Assembly: GCF_014899185.1 (NCBI RefSeq)
Contig: NZ_CP045201.1
Span: 2,216,501-2,280,500, forward strand
Source: Pseudooceanicola spongiae
Lineage (GTDB): Bacteria > Pseudomonadota > Alphaproteobacteria > Rhodobacterales > Rhodobacteraceae
Direction of reading: 5' to 3'
DNA length: 64,000 nt
Below the pieces are notes generated by a model that was not told the DNA's origin, ran no database searches, and worked only from the letters and a program-made list of their open reading frames with translations. Both the position numbers and the translations under genes were made by a program. Positions 28,232 to 37,101 of this stretch are shown here, one piece after another (positions within the stretch are counted from its first letter, which is position 1; the number at the start of each line of letters is the position of its first letter).

Positions 28232-29104
28232 ATGACCTATGAGCTGTTTATCGGCGATCGCAGTTTCTCCAGTTGGTCGCTGCGTGGCTGGCTGATGTTC
28301 GAACACTTCGGCCTGCCCGTCAAAACGCATCTTCTGGACCTTTATGGCGGCGCCTTTGCGCGTGATCTGGCCCCTCTGGCCCCCGCGCGACTGGTCCCGG
28401 TGATGCGTACGCCCGACGGCGACGTGGTCGGTGAAACCCTCGCCATGGCCGAGACCTTGGCCGAGCGTCACCCCAACGCCGGGATGTGGCCCGAGGATCG
28501 CAGCGCACGCGCCACGGCCAGATGGCTCACCTCGGAAATGCATGCGGGGTTCGGGGCCTTGCGCAGTGCCTGTCCGATGCAATTGCTGCATCAATATCAG
28601 GGGTTTGAGGTCTCCTCAGCCGTGCAGGCGGATCTCGACCGTATTGCTGAGCTTTTCCAGCACGCCAAGGCGAAGCGCACAGTTGAAGGGCCCTGGCTGT
28701 TCGGAACCTATTCGATTGCCGATGCCTTCTATGCCCCTGTCGCCGCCCGCATTGCAGGGTATCGCCTGAGTGTCCCGGCCCCTGTCAGTGCCTATGTCGA
28801 GACCACGCTGAGCGATCCGGCCTTTCGTCGCTGGCGTGCGCTCGGGCTGACGAAATCCTACGACCCGGTGCCCTATGCGATGGACCTGCCGACGGCGGAT
28901 TGGCCCGGCCCGGCGCCTCTGCCAGCCCGTGCGATCCCCCGTGGCACACCGATCAACACTGCCTGTCCCTATTCCGGCGATCCGGTCACCGACCTTGCCG
29001 AGATCGACGGGGAGATCATCGGTTTCTGCAACCCGACCTGCCGCGACAAGACGGTGAACGATGCCGAGGCCTGGCCCGCAGCAATGGCTCTGCTGCGCCC
29101 CTAA
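28232..29104 (+). CDS. Glutathione S-transferase with C-terminal YHS-like domain
   Basis: A 290-residue protein. Residues ~1-80 are a thioredoxin-fold GST N-domain (opening 'YELFIGDRSFSSWSLRGWLMFEHFGLPV') and ~90-225 the helical C-domain ('GPWLFGTYSIADAFYAPVAAR'). The last ~50 residues are not GST: C245-PYSGDPV, then D-G, then GFC266-NPTC270-RDK and 'DAEAWPAAM', the spacing of a YHS metal-binding module. The fusion suggests glutathione chemistry coupled to a metal or thiol sensor. ATG 28232 has GAGGGG upstream. Confidence 0.85.
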   Translation: MTYELFIGDRSFSSWSLRGWLMFEHFGLPVKTHLLDLYGGAFARDLAPLAPARLVPVMRTPDGDVVGETLAMAETLAERHPNAGMWPEDRSARATARWLTSEMHAGFGALRSACPMQLLHQYQGFEVSSAVQADLDRIAELFQHAKAKRTVEGPWLFGTYSIADAFYAPVAARIAGYRLSVPAPVSAYVETTLSDPAFRRWRALGLTKSYDPVPYAMDLPTADWPGPAPLPARAIPRGTPINTACPYSGDPVTDLAEIDGEIIGFCNPTCRDKTVNDAEAWPAAMALLRP

Positions 29105-29108
29105 AGCG

Positions 29109-29142
29109 TTAACCAACGCGTAAGACCTCTGCCGTTAACCAT
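29109..29142 (+). promoter_or_regulatory. Two CtrA-like half sites upstream of comM
   Basis: TTAA-N7-GTAA at 29109-29123 (one mismatch to the TTAA-N7-TTAA consensus) and TTAACCAT at 29135-29142, a CtrA half-site. They precede the comM ATG by 40-75 bp. In Rhodobacterales CtrA is known to control competence-related genes; binding here is inferred from sequence only. Confidence 0.4.
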
Positions 29143-29183
29143 GTTCAACCGGGCGCGGATCCGGCTGAAGACGGGGGTGGAAG

Positions 29184-30692
29184 ATGCTGCGGACCTATAC
29201 GATTGCCTTTCACGGCGCCGAGGCCGCCCCGGTCGAGGTGCAATGCGCCATGGCGCCGGGGATTCCCGGGTTCTCGATCGTCGGGCTGCCGGACAAGACC
29301 GTTTCGGAATCGCGCGAACGGGTTCGGGCGGCATTGTCGGCAATGCGGATTGCCCTGCCCTCGCAGCGCATCACCATCAACCTGTCTCCGGCGGACATGC
29401 CGAAGGCGGGCAGCCACTATGACCTGCCGATCGCTCTGGCGATCCTCGCGGCGTTGAAGGTGATCCCCGCTGACGTGGCGGAGGAGAATATCTCGATGGG
29501 CGAGCTGTCGCTGGACGGCAAGCTCGTGCCGGTCGCGGGCGCCTTGCCCGCTGCCTTTTGTGCCGCAGAGGAGGGGCGCGGGTTGCTCTGCGCGGAAGAC
29601 AGTGCGCCCGAGGCCGCCTGGGTCGAGGCCACGAGAGTCATCGGCGCGCGCAGCCTTGCGGAACTGGTGCGGCATCTGACCGGGGCGTCGCCGATCCCGC
29701 CCGCCGCTGCCGGCACCCTGCCACCCCGCGTCGACGGCCGGGATCTGCGGGAAGTCAAAGGACAGGAGCGGGCGAAACGGGTGCTTGAGATCGCGGCGGC
29801 CGGTCGTCACCACCTGCTGATGATCGGTGCGCCCGGCGCGGGCAAGTCGATGCTGGCGTCACGGATGCCGGGGTTGCTGCCGGACCTGACACCAATGGAA
29901 GCCCTTGAAACCTCTATGGTTCATTCGGTCTCGGGCTTGCTGAAAGGCGGCGGCATCTGTCGCAACAGACCGTTTCAGCAACCCCACCACACGGCCTCCA
30001 AGGCGGCGATCGTCGGCGGTGGCCGCGCCGCGCAGCCGGGTGAAATCAGCCTTGCGCATAATGGCGTGCTGTTCATGGATGAGCTGCCCGAATTCGCGCC
30101 CGGCGTGCTGGAGACGCTGCGCCAGCCGATGGAAAGCGGCGAGGTCATGGTCTCGCGCGCCAATGCCCATGTGCGCTATCCCTGCCGGTTTCTGATGGTG
30201 GCTGCCGCCAATCCCTGCCGCTGCGGCCATTTGAGTGATGCCAACCGGGCGTGTTCGCAGGCCCCAAAGTGCAGCGAAAAATACCTCGCCCGGATCTCGG
30301 GGCCGATGCTGGATCGCTTCGATCTGCGGATCGAGATCCCGGCCGTGGCACACCGTGATCTGGATATGCCCGCCTCTGGCGACACGTCGCAAACGGTGCG
30401 CGACCGTGTCACGGCGGCGCGGGCGCGGCAGGCGGAACGCTATGACGGGGTGGAGGGGGTGGCGCTGAATGCCGATATCGAGGGCACGCTGCTGGAGGAG
30501 GTGGCCGCGCCCGATGCTGAGGGGCGCGACCTGTTGCTGCTGGCGGCGGACCGCTTCAAGCTGTCCGCGCGCGGCTATCACCGCATCCTGCGCGTCGCCC
30601 GCACCATCGCCGATCTGGAAGACAGCGCGGATCTGCGCCGTGATCACATCGCCGAGGCGCTGAGCTATCGTATCGCCGGGATGGGTGGCTAG
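29184..30692 (+). CDS. comM: YifB/ComM-family Mg-chelatase-like AAA ATPase
   Basis: A 502-residue ATPase. An N-terminal Lon-protease-like domain (~20-165, '[27 protein letters not shown]') precedes a Mg-chelatase-type AAA+ core with Walker A GAPGAGKS (~214-221), Walker B '[11 protein letters not shown]', and a Cys cluster ('[19 protein letters not shown]'). ComM is a helicase that drives branch migration in natural transformation. Its TAG shares CTAG with the convergent gshB stop. Two CtrA-like sites lie in its leader. Confidence 0.93.
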   Translation: MLRTYTIAFHGAEAAPVEVQCAMAPGIPGFSIVGLPDKTVSESRERVRAALSAMRIALPSQRITINLSPADMPKAGSHYDLPIALAILAALKVIPADVAEENISMGELSLDGKLVPVAGALPAAFCAAEEGRGLLCAEDSAPEAAWVEATRVIGARSLAELVRHLTGASPIPPAAAGTLPPRVDGRDLREVKGQERAKRVLEIAAAGRHHLLMIGAPGAGKSMLASRMPGLLPDLTPMEALETSMVHSVSGLLKGGGICRNRPFQQPHHTASKAAIVGGGRAAQPGEISLAHNGVLFMDELPEFAPGVLETLRQPMESGEVMVSRANAHVRYPCRFLMVAAANPCRCGHLSDANRACSQAPKCSEKYLARISGPMLDRFDLRIEIPAVAHRDLDMPASGDTSQTVRDRVTAARARQAERYDGVEGVALNADIEGTLLEEVAAPDAEGRDLLLLAADRFKLSARGYHRILRVARTIADLEDSADLRRDHIAEALSYRIAGMGG

Positions 30693-31624
30693 GCGCGTTT
30701 CGCCTCGATCGCGATCCAGATCTTTTCGGCGATGTTAACACCGTCAAACCGCTCAAGCTCCTGAATGCCGGTGGGCGAGGTCACGTTGATCTCGGTCAGG
30801 TAGTCACCGATCACGTCGATGCCGACGAAGACCTGGCCCTTTTCCTTCAGCACCGGCCCGATGCGGGCGCAGATTTCAAGATCCCGCTCGGTCAGGGCGA
30901 CCTTTTCCGGGCGGCCACCAACGTGCATGTTCGAACGCGTCTCGCCCTCAGCCGGCACGCGGTTGATCGCACCGACGGGTTCGCCGTCGACCAGAATGAC
31001 CCGCTTGTCGCCCTTGGACACCGCGGGCAGGTATTTCTGCACGATCAAGGGTTCGCGCGAAAAGCCGGTGAACAGCTCATGCAGGGATGACAGGTTGCGA
31101 TCATCCTCGACCAGCCGGAACACGCCCGCACCGCCATTGCCATAAAGCGGCTTGAGGATGACATCGCCATGCTTGTCCTTGAACGCCCGGATGGCCGCCA
31201 AATCGCGCGCGATGGTGGTCGGCGGGGTCAGGTCGGGGAAGTTCAGCACCAGCAGCTTTTCGGGAAAGTTGCGGACCCAGAAGGGATCATTAACCACCAA
31301 AGTCTTGGGGTGAATGCGATCCAGCAGGTGGGTGGTGGTGATGTAGAACATGTCGAACGGCGGATCCTGACGCAGCCAGACGACATCGAAATCACTCAGA
31401 TCGACGTCCTCCATCGGCCCGAGGATGGCGTGGTCACCCTGAACACGCTGCACCTGCAGGGACTGACCGCGCGCCATGACGCGGCCTTCGCGGTAGCTCA
31501 GCTTGTCGGGGGTGTAGTAAAACAGCTCATGCCCGCGCGCCTGCGCTTCTTCGGCGATGCGGAAAGTGCTGTCGGCATTGATGTTGATGGGGCCGATCGG
31601 ATCCATCTGAAAGGCGATCTTCAT
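30689..31624 (-). CDS. gshB: Glutathione synthetase
   Basis: A 311-residue ATP-grasp enzyme joining gamma-glutamylcysteine to glycine. '[21 protein letters not shown]' is the prokaryotic GshB N-terminus, the ATP-grasp lysine region reads '[16 protein letters not shown]', and the C-terminus has '[21 protein letters not shown]'. AGGAGG precedes the ATG. Its product serves gloA and the GST at 28232. It follows yraN by 69 bp on the same strand and ends convergent with comM. Confidence 0.97.
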   Translation of the reverse strand: MKIAFQMDPIGPININADSTFRIAEEAQARGHELFYYTPDKLSYREGRVMARGQSLQVQRVQGDHAILGPMEDVDLSDFDVVWLRQDPPFDMFYITTTHLLDRIHPKTLVVNDPFWVRNFPEKLLVLNFPDLTPPTTIARDLAAIRAFKDKHGDVILKPLYGNGGAGVFRLVEDDRNLSSLHELFTGFSREPLIVQKYLPAVSKGDKRVILVDGEPVGAINRVPAEGETRSNMHVGGRPEKVALTERDLEICARIGPVLKEKGQVFVGIDVIGDYLTEINVTSPTGIQELERFDGVNIAEKIWIAIEAKRA

Positions 31625-31693
31625 GATCGGGGCCTCCTGAAAAGTCGTGTGGCCTCAGTTGATGGCCGATCCGGCGGCGGTGTGCAATGGCGC

Positions 31694-32098
31694 TCAACCG
31701 GCCATGCTGACATTCTCGATGATCTGGACCATGCCCTGCCCGTCCACCAGCGCCGCGTCGATGCGCATTTCAGGCAGCGGATCTGTTGCCGCGAGCGCCT
31801 GCTGCGCCGCAAACACTTCAGCCGCCTTCATGATGCGGTGGATCTGGGGCCAGCCGATGCGCTGAGCTGCGTCGTCAAAGGTTGCACCGGCCTTCACCTC
31901 GACAAACAGCAGCCTGTCGCCGTCGCGAAAGATCAGGTCAATCTCGGCCCCGCCGCCGCGCCAGCGCCGGGTTTCAACGCTGCATCCCAATGCGATGTAG
32001 TGACGTTCGACGATGTCTTCGGCTGCAAGGCCAGAGAGATAGGCGCGCTTGCCGCGATGCGACTGCGCCGTGCCCCCCTGCTTTGCCACCGCAGTCAT
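31694..32098 (-). CDS. yraN: YraN/UPF0102 family nuclease-like protein
   Basis: A 134-residue UPF0102 protein with a small PD-(D/E)XK fold: 'GKRAYLSGLAAEDIVERHYIALGC' leads to D54 (GGGAEIDLIF) and E67-V-K69 (FVEVKAG). The activity is unproven in most organisms; the fold suggests a Holliday-junction-like nuclease. It overlaps rsmI by ATGA. The order rsmI-yraN divergent from an LpoA-like gene mirrors the E. coli yraL-yraM-yraN neighbourhood. Confidence 0.92.
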   Translation of the reverse strand: MTAVAKQGGTAQSHRGKRAYLSGLAAEDIVERHYIALGCSVETRRWRGGGAEIDLIFRDGDRLLFVEVKAGATFDDAAQRIGWPQIHRIMKAAEVFAAQQALAATDPLPEMRIDAALVDGQGMVQIIENVSMAG

Positions 32099-32958
32099 GC
32101 GTCGTCTTTCCCCATTTTGAGAGCCATCTGATAGACCTTACGCCTCGGCAGACCGAACTGAGCTGCGACCTCGTCAGCCGCATCGCGCACGGTTGCACGC
32201 CCCAAAGCCGCTTTCAGCTGTGATTCTAGATCCTGATCACTAACGTTTGACGAATTTGGCCGCCCGATCAGCAGAACAATCTCGCCACGCGGCGGGGTGT
32301 CACAACAGCTTTGAGCCACTTCGGACAGCGTACCGCGCCGGATTTCCTCAAACTTTTTGGTCAGTTCACGGCACAGCGCCGCCGGCCGATCCGGCCCGAG
32401 GATTTCCGCCGCCGCATCAAGGGCCGCCGCCACCCGATTGGGGGATTCGTAGAGCACCAGTGTCGCCTGAATGTCCTTCAGCTCCAGCAGGAAGGATTTG
32501 CGGGCCCCTGCAGTGTTCGGCAGAAAACCGGCGAAATGGAAGCGGTCGGTGGGCAAGCCGCCAAGCGTCAGCGCCGTGATCACGGCCGAGGGCCCGGGGG
32601 CCGCAACAACGCCATGCCCGGCGTTGCGCACATCCAGCGCCAGATCATAGCCCGGGTCGGCAATTAGTGGCGTCCCGGCCTCCGAAGCATAGGCCACGGA
32701 CTTGCCATCGGCGATGTCCTGCATCAGCCGTGGCCGCATCCGGCCCCCGTTGTGATCGTGATAGGCCAGCAGCGGGCGATCGCCGACAGCGATGCCGTGA
32801 ATGTCCATCAACCGCCTGAGCGAGCGGGTATCCTCAGCGGCAAGCACATCCGCGCTCGCCAGAATATCCAGCGCGCGCAATGTTATGTCTCGGGCAGTAC
32901 CAATTGGCACCGCGACAAGATATAGACCGGCGGAGAGTTTCGTTCTTTCGGCATTCAT
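32095..32958 (-). CDS. rsmI: 16S rRNA (cytidine-1402-2'-O)-methyltransferase
   Basis: A 287-residue tetrapyrrole-methylase-fold enzyme that 2'-O-methylates C1402 in the ribosomal decoding centre. Family motifs: 'LYLVAVPIGTARDITLRALDIL', 'ADVLAAEDTRSLRRLM', 'VAYASEAGTPLIADPGYDL' and 'GPSAVITALTLGGLPTDRFHFAGFLP'. The C-terminal helix-turn-helix-like stretch ('AQFGLPRRKVYQMALKM') is typical. It is divergent from the LpoA-like gene across 104 bp. Confidence 0.96.
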   Translation of the reverse strand: MNAERTKLSAGLYLVAVPIGTARDITLRALDILASADVLAAEDTRSLRRLMDIHGIAVGDRPLLAYHDHNGGRMRPRLMQDIADGKSVAYASEAGTPLIADPGYDLALDVRNAGHGVVAAPGPSAVITALTLGGLPTDRFHFAGFLPNTAGARKSFLLELKDIQATLVLYESPNRVAAALDAAAEILGPDRPAALCRELTKKFEEIRRGTLSEVAQSCCDTPPRGEIVLLIGRPNSSNVSDQDLESQLKAALGRATVRDAADEVAAQFGLPRRKVYQMALKMGKDDA

Positions 32959-33062
32959 CTCTGGACCCTTTGAACGATGCGTTTATATTTTCTGGATATC
33001 GAAGTCCCGCCGAACGGTGCCAAGACTGGCAGACGTCGGCAACCCGAAGCGAGGAGAACCCT

Positions 33063-34310
33063 ATGTTCGCTCTTTTGAGCGCCGCCCGCAAGGCGATCAC
33101 CGGCCACACCCTGGCGCAGGCTCTGTCGAAAACCGACGGCCTGACCAAAGCCCTTACCCGTCGCCGCCTTGTGCTGGCTCTTCCTGCGCTTGGCCTGCTG
33201 GCCGCCTGTGAACCCATGGCGATGAGCGGCGGCGGCACAGGGCCTTCGCTGGATACCTCGCAACCTGTTCCCGTGGCGCTGCTGGTGCCGCGCGGGTCGG
33301 CCAATTCTGGCGATGCGATCCTTGCAGCGAGCCTGGAAAATGCCGCGCGCCTTGCCGCATCTGAGCTGAATGGCGTGAAAATCGACCTTCGGGTCTATGA
33401 CACGGCCGGCGATCCCGGCGTCACGGCGACGGTCACCACCAAGGCTATCGACGACGGTGCCAAGATCATCCTCGGGCCGGTTTATGCCGCAAACGCCAAT
33501 GCTGCGGGCCGTATCGCCGCCGCGCGTGGCGTCAACGTGCTGGCCTTCTCCAACAACCCCAACATCGCCGGGGGCAACGTCTTTATCCTCGGGCCAACCT
33601 TCCAGAACACGGCGGACCGGCTGACTGCATTCGCCGTTTCGCAAGGCAAATCGCGCATCGTCATCGTCAGTGGCCAGACGGCTGAGGGCGAGGCAAGTGC
33701 CTCCGCCATTCAGACCGCCGCCAGCCGCAATGGGGCGACGATCGCCGCCAACGTGCCTTATGAGTTCTCGCAGCAAGGCGTTGTCGCGGCCATTCCCGCC
33801 GTAAAAGCGGCGGCCGGCGGTGGCAAGGCGGATGCGATTTTCCTCACGGCGAATACCGCAGGCGCGCTGCCTTTGTTCACCCAGATGCTGCCCGAACAGG
33901 GGATTTCGGCCCAGACGACGCAATTCATCGGCCTGACCCGCTGGGACATCCCGCGCCAGACGCTTGAGCTGCCGGGCGTTCAGGGGGGCTGGTTTGCGCT
34001 GCCTGATCCCAACCTCTCGGCTCAGTTCATCGGACGCTATCGTGCGGCCTATGGCACGGACCCGCACCCCATCGGCAGCCTTGCCTTTGACGGGATCGCG
34101 GCGATCGGTGCCCTTGTCAGTCGCGGCAAGAGCAATGCTCTGACCGCCTCGGCCCTGACGCAGAAGTCGGGCTTCCAAGGGGTCGGTGGCGTGTTCCGCC
34201 TGCTGTCGGACGGCACGAACGAACGCGGCCTTGCGATTGCAACCATTCGCAACAAGCAAGTCATCGTGATCGACCCTGCTCCGCGCAGCTTCTCCGGGTT
34301 CGGCTTCTGA
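33063..34310 (+). CDS. Penicillin-binding-protein activator, LpoA-like lipoprotein
   Basis: A 415-residue lipoprotein with a periplasmic-binding-protein-type I fold (Peripla_BP_6), as in the LpoA C-terminal domain that activates PBP1a. The lipobox is LAAC with lipid-accepting C49, after a hydrophobic 'RRRLVLALPALGLLAAC'. GAGGAGAA precedes the ATG at 33063, although that gives an unusually long n-region (~35 residues). The N-terminal TPR part of gammaproteobacterial LpoA is missing. Synteny with rsmI-yraN supports the call. It could alternatively bind an amino acid ligand. Confidence 0.85.
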   Translation: MFALLSAARKAITGHTLAQALSKTDGLTKALTRRRLVLALPALGLLAACEPMAMSGGGTGPSLDTSQPVPVALLVPRGSANSGDAILAASLENAARLAASELNGVKIDLRVYDTAGDPGVTATVTTKAIDDGAKIILGPVYAANANAAGRIAAARGVNVLAFSNNPNIAGGNVFILGPTFQNTADRLTAFAVSQGKSRIVIVSGQTAEGEASASAIQTAASRNGATIAANVPYEFSQQGVVAAIPAVKAAAGGGKADAIFLTANTAGALPLFTQMLPEQGISAQTTQFIGLTRWDIPRQTLELPGVQGGWFALPDPNLSAQFIGRYRAAYGTDPHPIGSLAFDGIAAIGALVSRGKSNALTASALTQKSGFQGVGGVFRLLSDGTNERGLAIATIRNKQVIVIDPAPRSFSGFGF

Positions 34311-34341
34311 AACGACGCCAGCCCCCTCAATCGGACGCGAT

Positions 34342-37101
34342 ATGACACAAACCCTGGACCTGCCGGACGATCTGATTCGTCCGGCAGTGGAAATCATTGA
34401 TCCCGCCCAACTCGCGCAAGACATCGCCGCCGCCCGAGAGGCTGGCGGCGATGACGATATGCGACCCAGGATCGTGGCCGTTCTGAACACCGCCCGCACC
34501 AAGGGCGCGGCCGTGATTGCCGCTGCATTCCAGGCGCATCCTTTCGAGGCCCGGCGCACCACGCGCGCCTACACCTATCTGACGGATTGCATCATCCATG
34601 CTGTGCTGGATCATGCGATGCAGACCCTGCCCGAGAAGGAGCGCAAGTCTCTGGGCAATTTCGCGGTCTGTGCCGTGGGCGGCTATGGGCGCGGTGAAAT
34701 GGCGCCCTATTCCGACGTCGACCTGCTGTTTCTGGCCAAGACCAAGATCTCGGCCAGTCTGGAAACGCTGATCGAGAACATGCTCTATATCCTTTGGGAT
34801 CTGCACCTGAAGGTCGGCCATTCCAGCCGGACCATCAAGGAATGCCTCAGGCTGGGGGCCGAAGATTACACCATCCGCACGGCGATGATGGAAAACCGCT
34901 ATCTTGCGGGGGACCAGGCTCTGCTCAAAGAGCTGAACAAGCGCCTCTGGTCCGAGCTGTTCAAGGGCACCGAGAAAGAGTTCATCGAAGCCAAGCTGAA
35001 GGAACGCCTGCAACGTCACCTCAAGCAGGGCGGTCAGCGCTATGTCGTTGAACCAAACGTGAAAGAGGGCAAAGGCGGGCTGCGTGACCTGCAATCGCTC
35101 TACTGGATCGGCAAATATGTCCACGGGGTGCAATCGACAGCGGAACTGGTGCGCCTCGGCGTGTTCCGCCAGGAAGAATACGAGATGTTCCTCAAGGCCG
35201 AGGACTTCCTTTGGGCCGTGCGCTGCCACATGCACCTGCTCGCGGATCGCCCGCTGGAGCAGCTGACCTTCGACATGCAGGTCCAGGTCGCCGAGGCCAT
35301 GGGCTACAAGGACAAGGGCGGGCTGCGCGGGGTCGAACACTTCATGCAGGCCTATTTCCGCTATGCCACATCTGTCGGAGAGCTGACGCGCATCTTCCTG
35401 ACCCAGATGGAAGCGGCCCACATCAAGAACGGCCCGATGATCGACCGCGTGTTCCGTCGCCGCCCCAAGATCGGTGCCACCTACCGTGTCGTCAACAACC
35501 GCCTCGACGTGGTCGATGAGGCCGCCTTTTTTGCTGACAAAATCAACATGTTGCGCATCTTTGACGAGGCGCTGCGCACCGGCATGCTGGTGCACCCCAA
35601 CGTGTTGCGCTCCATGCACACCAACCTCAAGCTGATCGACGACGGGATGCGCGAAGATCCCGAGGCAGCGAAGATCTTCCTCGGGACGCTGCTGAAACAC
35701 GGCAACCCCGAACGCGCCCTGCGCCGGATGAACGAGCTGGGCCTGCTGGCCGCCTTCATCCCCGAATTCGAACCCATCGTCGCGATGATGCAGTTCAACA
35801 TGTACCACCACTACACGGTGGACGAACATACGATCCAGTGCATCCGACACCTCGCCCTGATCGAACATGGCGATCTGGAGGAGGAGCTGCCTGTCGCCTC
35901 GACCATCCTCAAGGAGGGGGTAAACCGGCGGGTGCTTTACGTGGCGCTGCTGCTGCATGACATCGGCAAGGGGCGCGAGGAGGACCACTCGGTTCTCGGT
36001 GCTAAGATCGCCCGCAAGGTGGCGCCGCGCCTCGGGCTGACGCCGGATGAATGCGACACGGTGGAATGGCTGGTGCGCTATCACCTGCTGATGTCGGACA
36101 TGGCGCAGAAACGCGACATCGCCGATCCGCGCACCGTGCGTGATTTCGCCAAGGCCGTGCGCACGCGCGAACGGCTGGACCTGCTGACCGTGCTGACCGT
36201 CTGCGATATTCGCGGCGTCGGTCCCGGCACGTGGAACAACTGGAAGGCCGCGCTGCTGCGCGCGCTCTACCGCCAGACCCGCCGCGCCATGGAAACCGGG
36301 CTGGAGGAGCTGAACCGCACCCACCGCGGCCGCGAGGCGAAAAGCAACCTGCGCAAAGAGCTGACCGGCTGGTCCAAGGCCGATATCGACCGCGAGATGC
36401 GCCGCCACTACCCGCCCTACTGGCAGGGGCTGCATGTCACGACGCATGTCACCTTTGCCGAGATGCTGCGCGATCTGCCTGTCGACGAAATCCGTATCGA
36501 TCTGCATATGGACGAGGATCGCGATGCCACGCGCGCCCTCTTCGCCATGGCCGATCACCCCGGTATCTTCGCCCGCCTCTCGGGCGCACTCGCCCTTGTC
36601 GGGGCCAACGTGGTCGATGCGCGCACCTATACGGCCAAGGACGGCTATGCCACCGCCGCCTTCTGGGTGCAGGATTCCGAGGGCCACCCGTATGAGCGCA
36701 GCCGCCTGCCCCGCCTGACCCAGATGATCAACAAGACGCTGAAGGGCGAGGTCGTGGCGCGCGACGCCATGCAGGACCGCGACAAGATCAAGAAACGTGA
36801 ACGCGCCTTCCGTGTCACGACCTCCATCGCCTTCGATAATGAGGGCTCCGAGATCTACACGATCATCGAGGTCGACACCCGGGACCGCCCCGGTCTGCTG
36901 CACGACCTTACGCGGACTCTTGCCGCCGCACATGTCCAGCTTGCCAGCGCCGTGATTGCCACATACGGAGAGCAGGTCGTGGATACATTTTATGTGAAAG
37001 ACATGTTCGGGCTGAAGCTCTATTCCGAAAGCAAGCAAAAATCCCTGGAAGCCAAGCTGCGCGCCGCGATCGACGCGGGCCAGGAAAGGGCACGATCTTG
37101 A
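34342..37101 (+). CDS. glnD: [Protein-PII] uridylyltransferase / uridylyl-removing enzyme
   Basis: A 919-residue nitrogen sensor that uridylylates PII proteins when glutamine is low and removes UMP when it is high. Domains in order: nucleotidyltransferase ('GGYGRGEMAPYSDVDLLFL', ~residue 112), a helical linker, the HD hydrolase ('LLLHDIGKGREEDHS', ~536), and two ACT domains (~733 and ~843) that bind glutamine. All catalytic motifs look intact. Its TGA lies within the TTG start region of murJ, so the two genes are coupled. Confidence 0.97.
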   Translation: MTQTLDLPDDLIRPAVEIIDPAQLAQDIAAAREAGGDDDMRPRIVAVLNTARTKGAAVIAAAFQAHPFEARRTTRAYTYLTDCIIHAVLDHAMQTLPEKERKSLGNFAVCAVGGYGRGEMAPYSDVDLLFLAKTKISASLETLIENMLYILWDLHLKVGHSSRTIKECLRLGAEDYTIRTAMMENRYLAGDQALLKELNKRLWSELFKGTEKEFIEAKLKERLQRHLKQGGQRYVVEPNVKEGKGGLRDLQSLYWIGKYVHGVQSTAELVRLGVFRQEEYEMFLKAEDFLWAVRCHMHLLADRPLEQLTFDMQVQVAEAMGYKDKGGLRGVEHFMQAYFRYATSVGELTRIFLTQMEAAHIKNGPMIDRVFRRRPKIGATYRVVNNRLDVVDEAAFFADKINMLRIFDEALRTGMLVHPNVLRSMHTNLKLIDDGMREDPEAAKIFLGTLLKHGNPERALRRMNELGLLAAFIPEFEPIVAMMQFNMYHHYTVDEHTIQCIRHLALIEHGDLEEELPVASTILKEGVNRRVLYVALLLHDIGKGREEDHSVLGAKIARKVAPRLGLTPDECDTVEWLVRYHLLMSDMAQKRDIADPRTVRDFAKAVRTRERLDLLTVLTVCDIRGVGPGTWNNWKAALLRALYRQTRRAMETGLEELNRTHRGREAKSNLRKELTGWSKADIDREMRRHYPPYWQGLHVTTHVTFAEMLRDLPVDEIRIDLHMDEDRDATRALFAMADHPGIFARLSGALALVGANVVDARTYTAKDGYATAAFWVQDSEGHPYERSRLPRLTQMINKTLKGEVVARDAMQDRDKIKKRERAFRVTTSIAFDNEGSEIYTIIEVDTRDRPGLLHDLTRTLAAAHVQLASAVIATYGEQVVDTFYVKDMFGLKLYSESKQKSLEAKLRAAIDAGQERARS

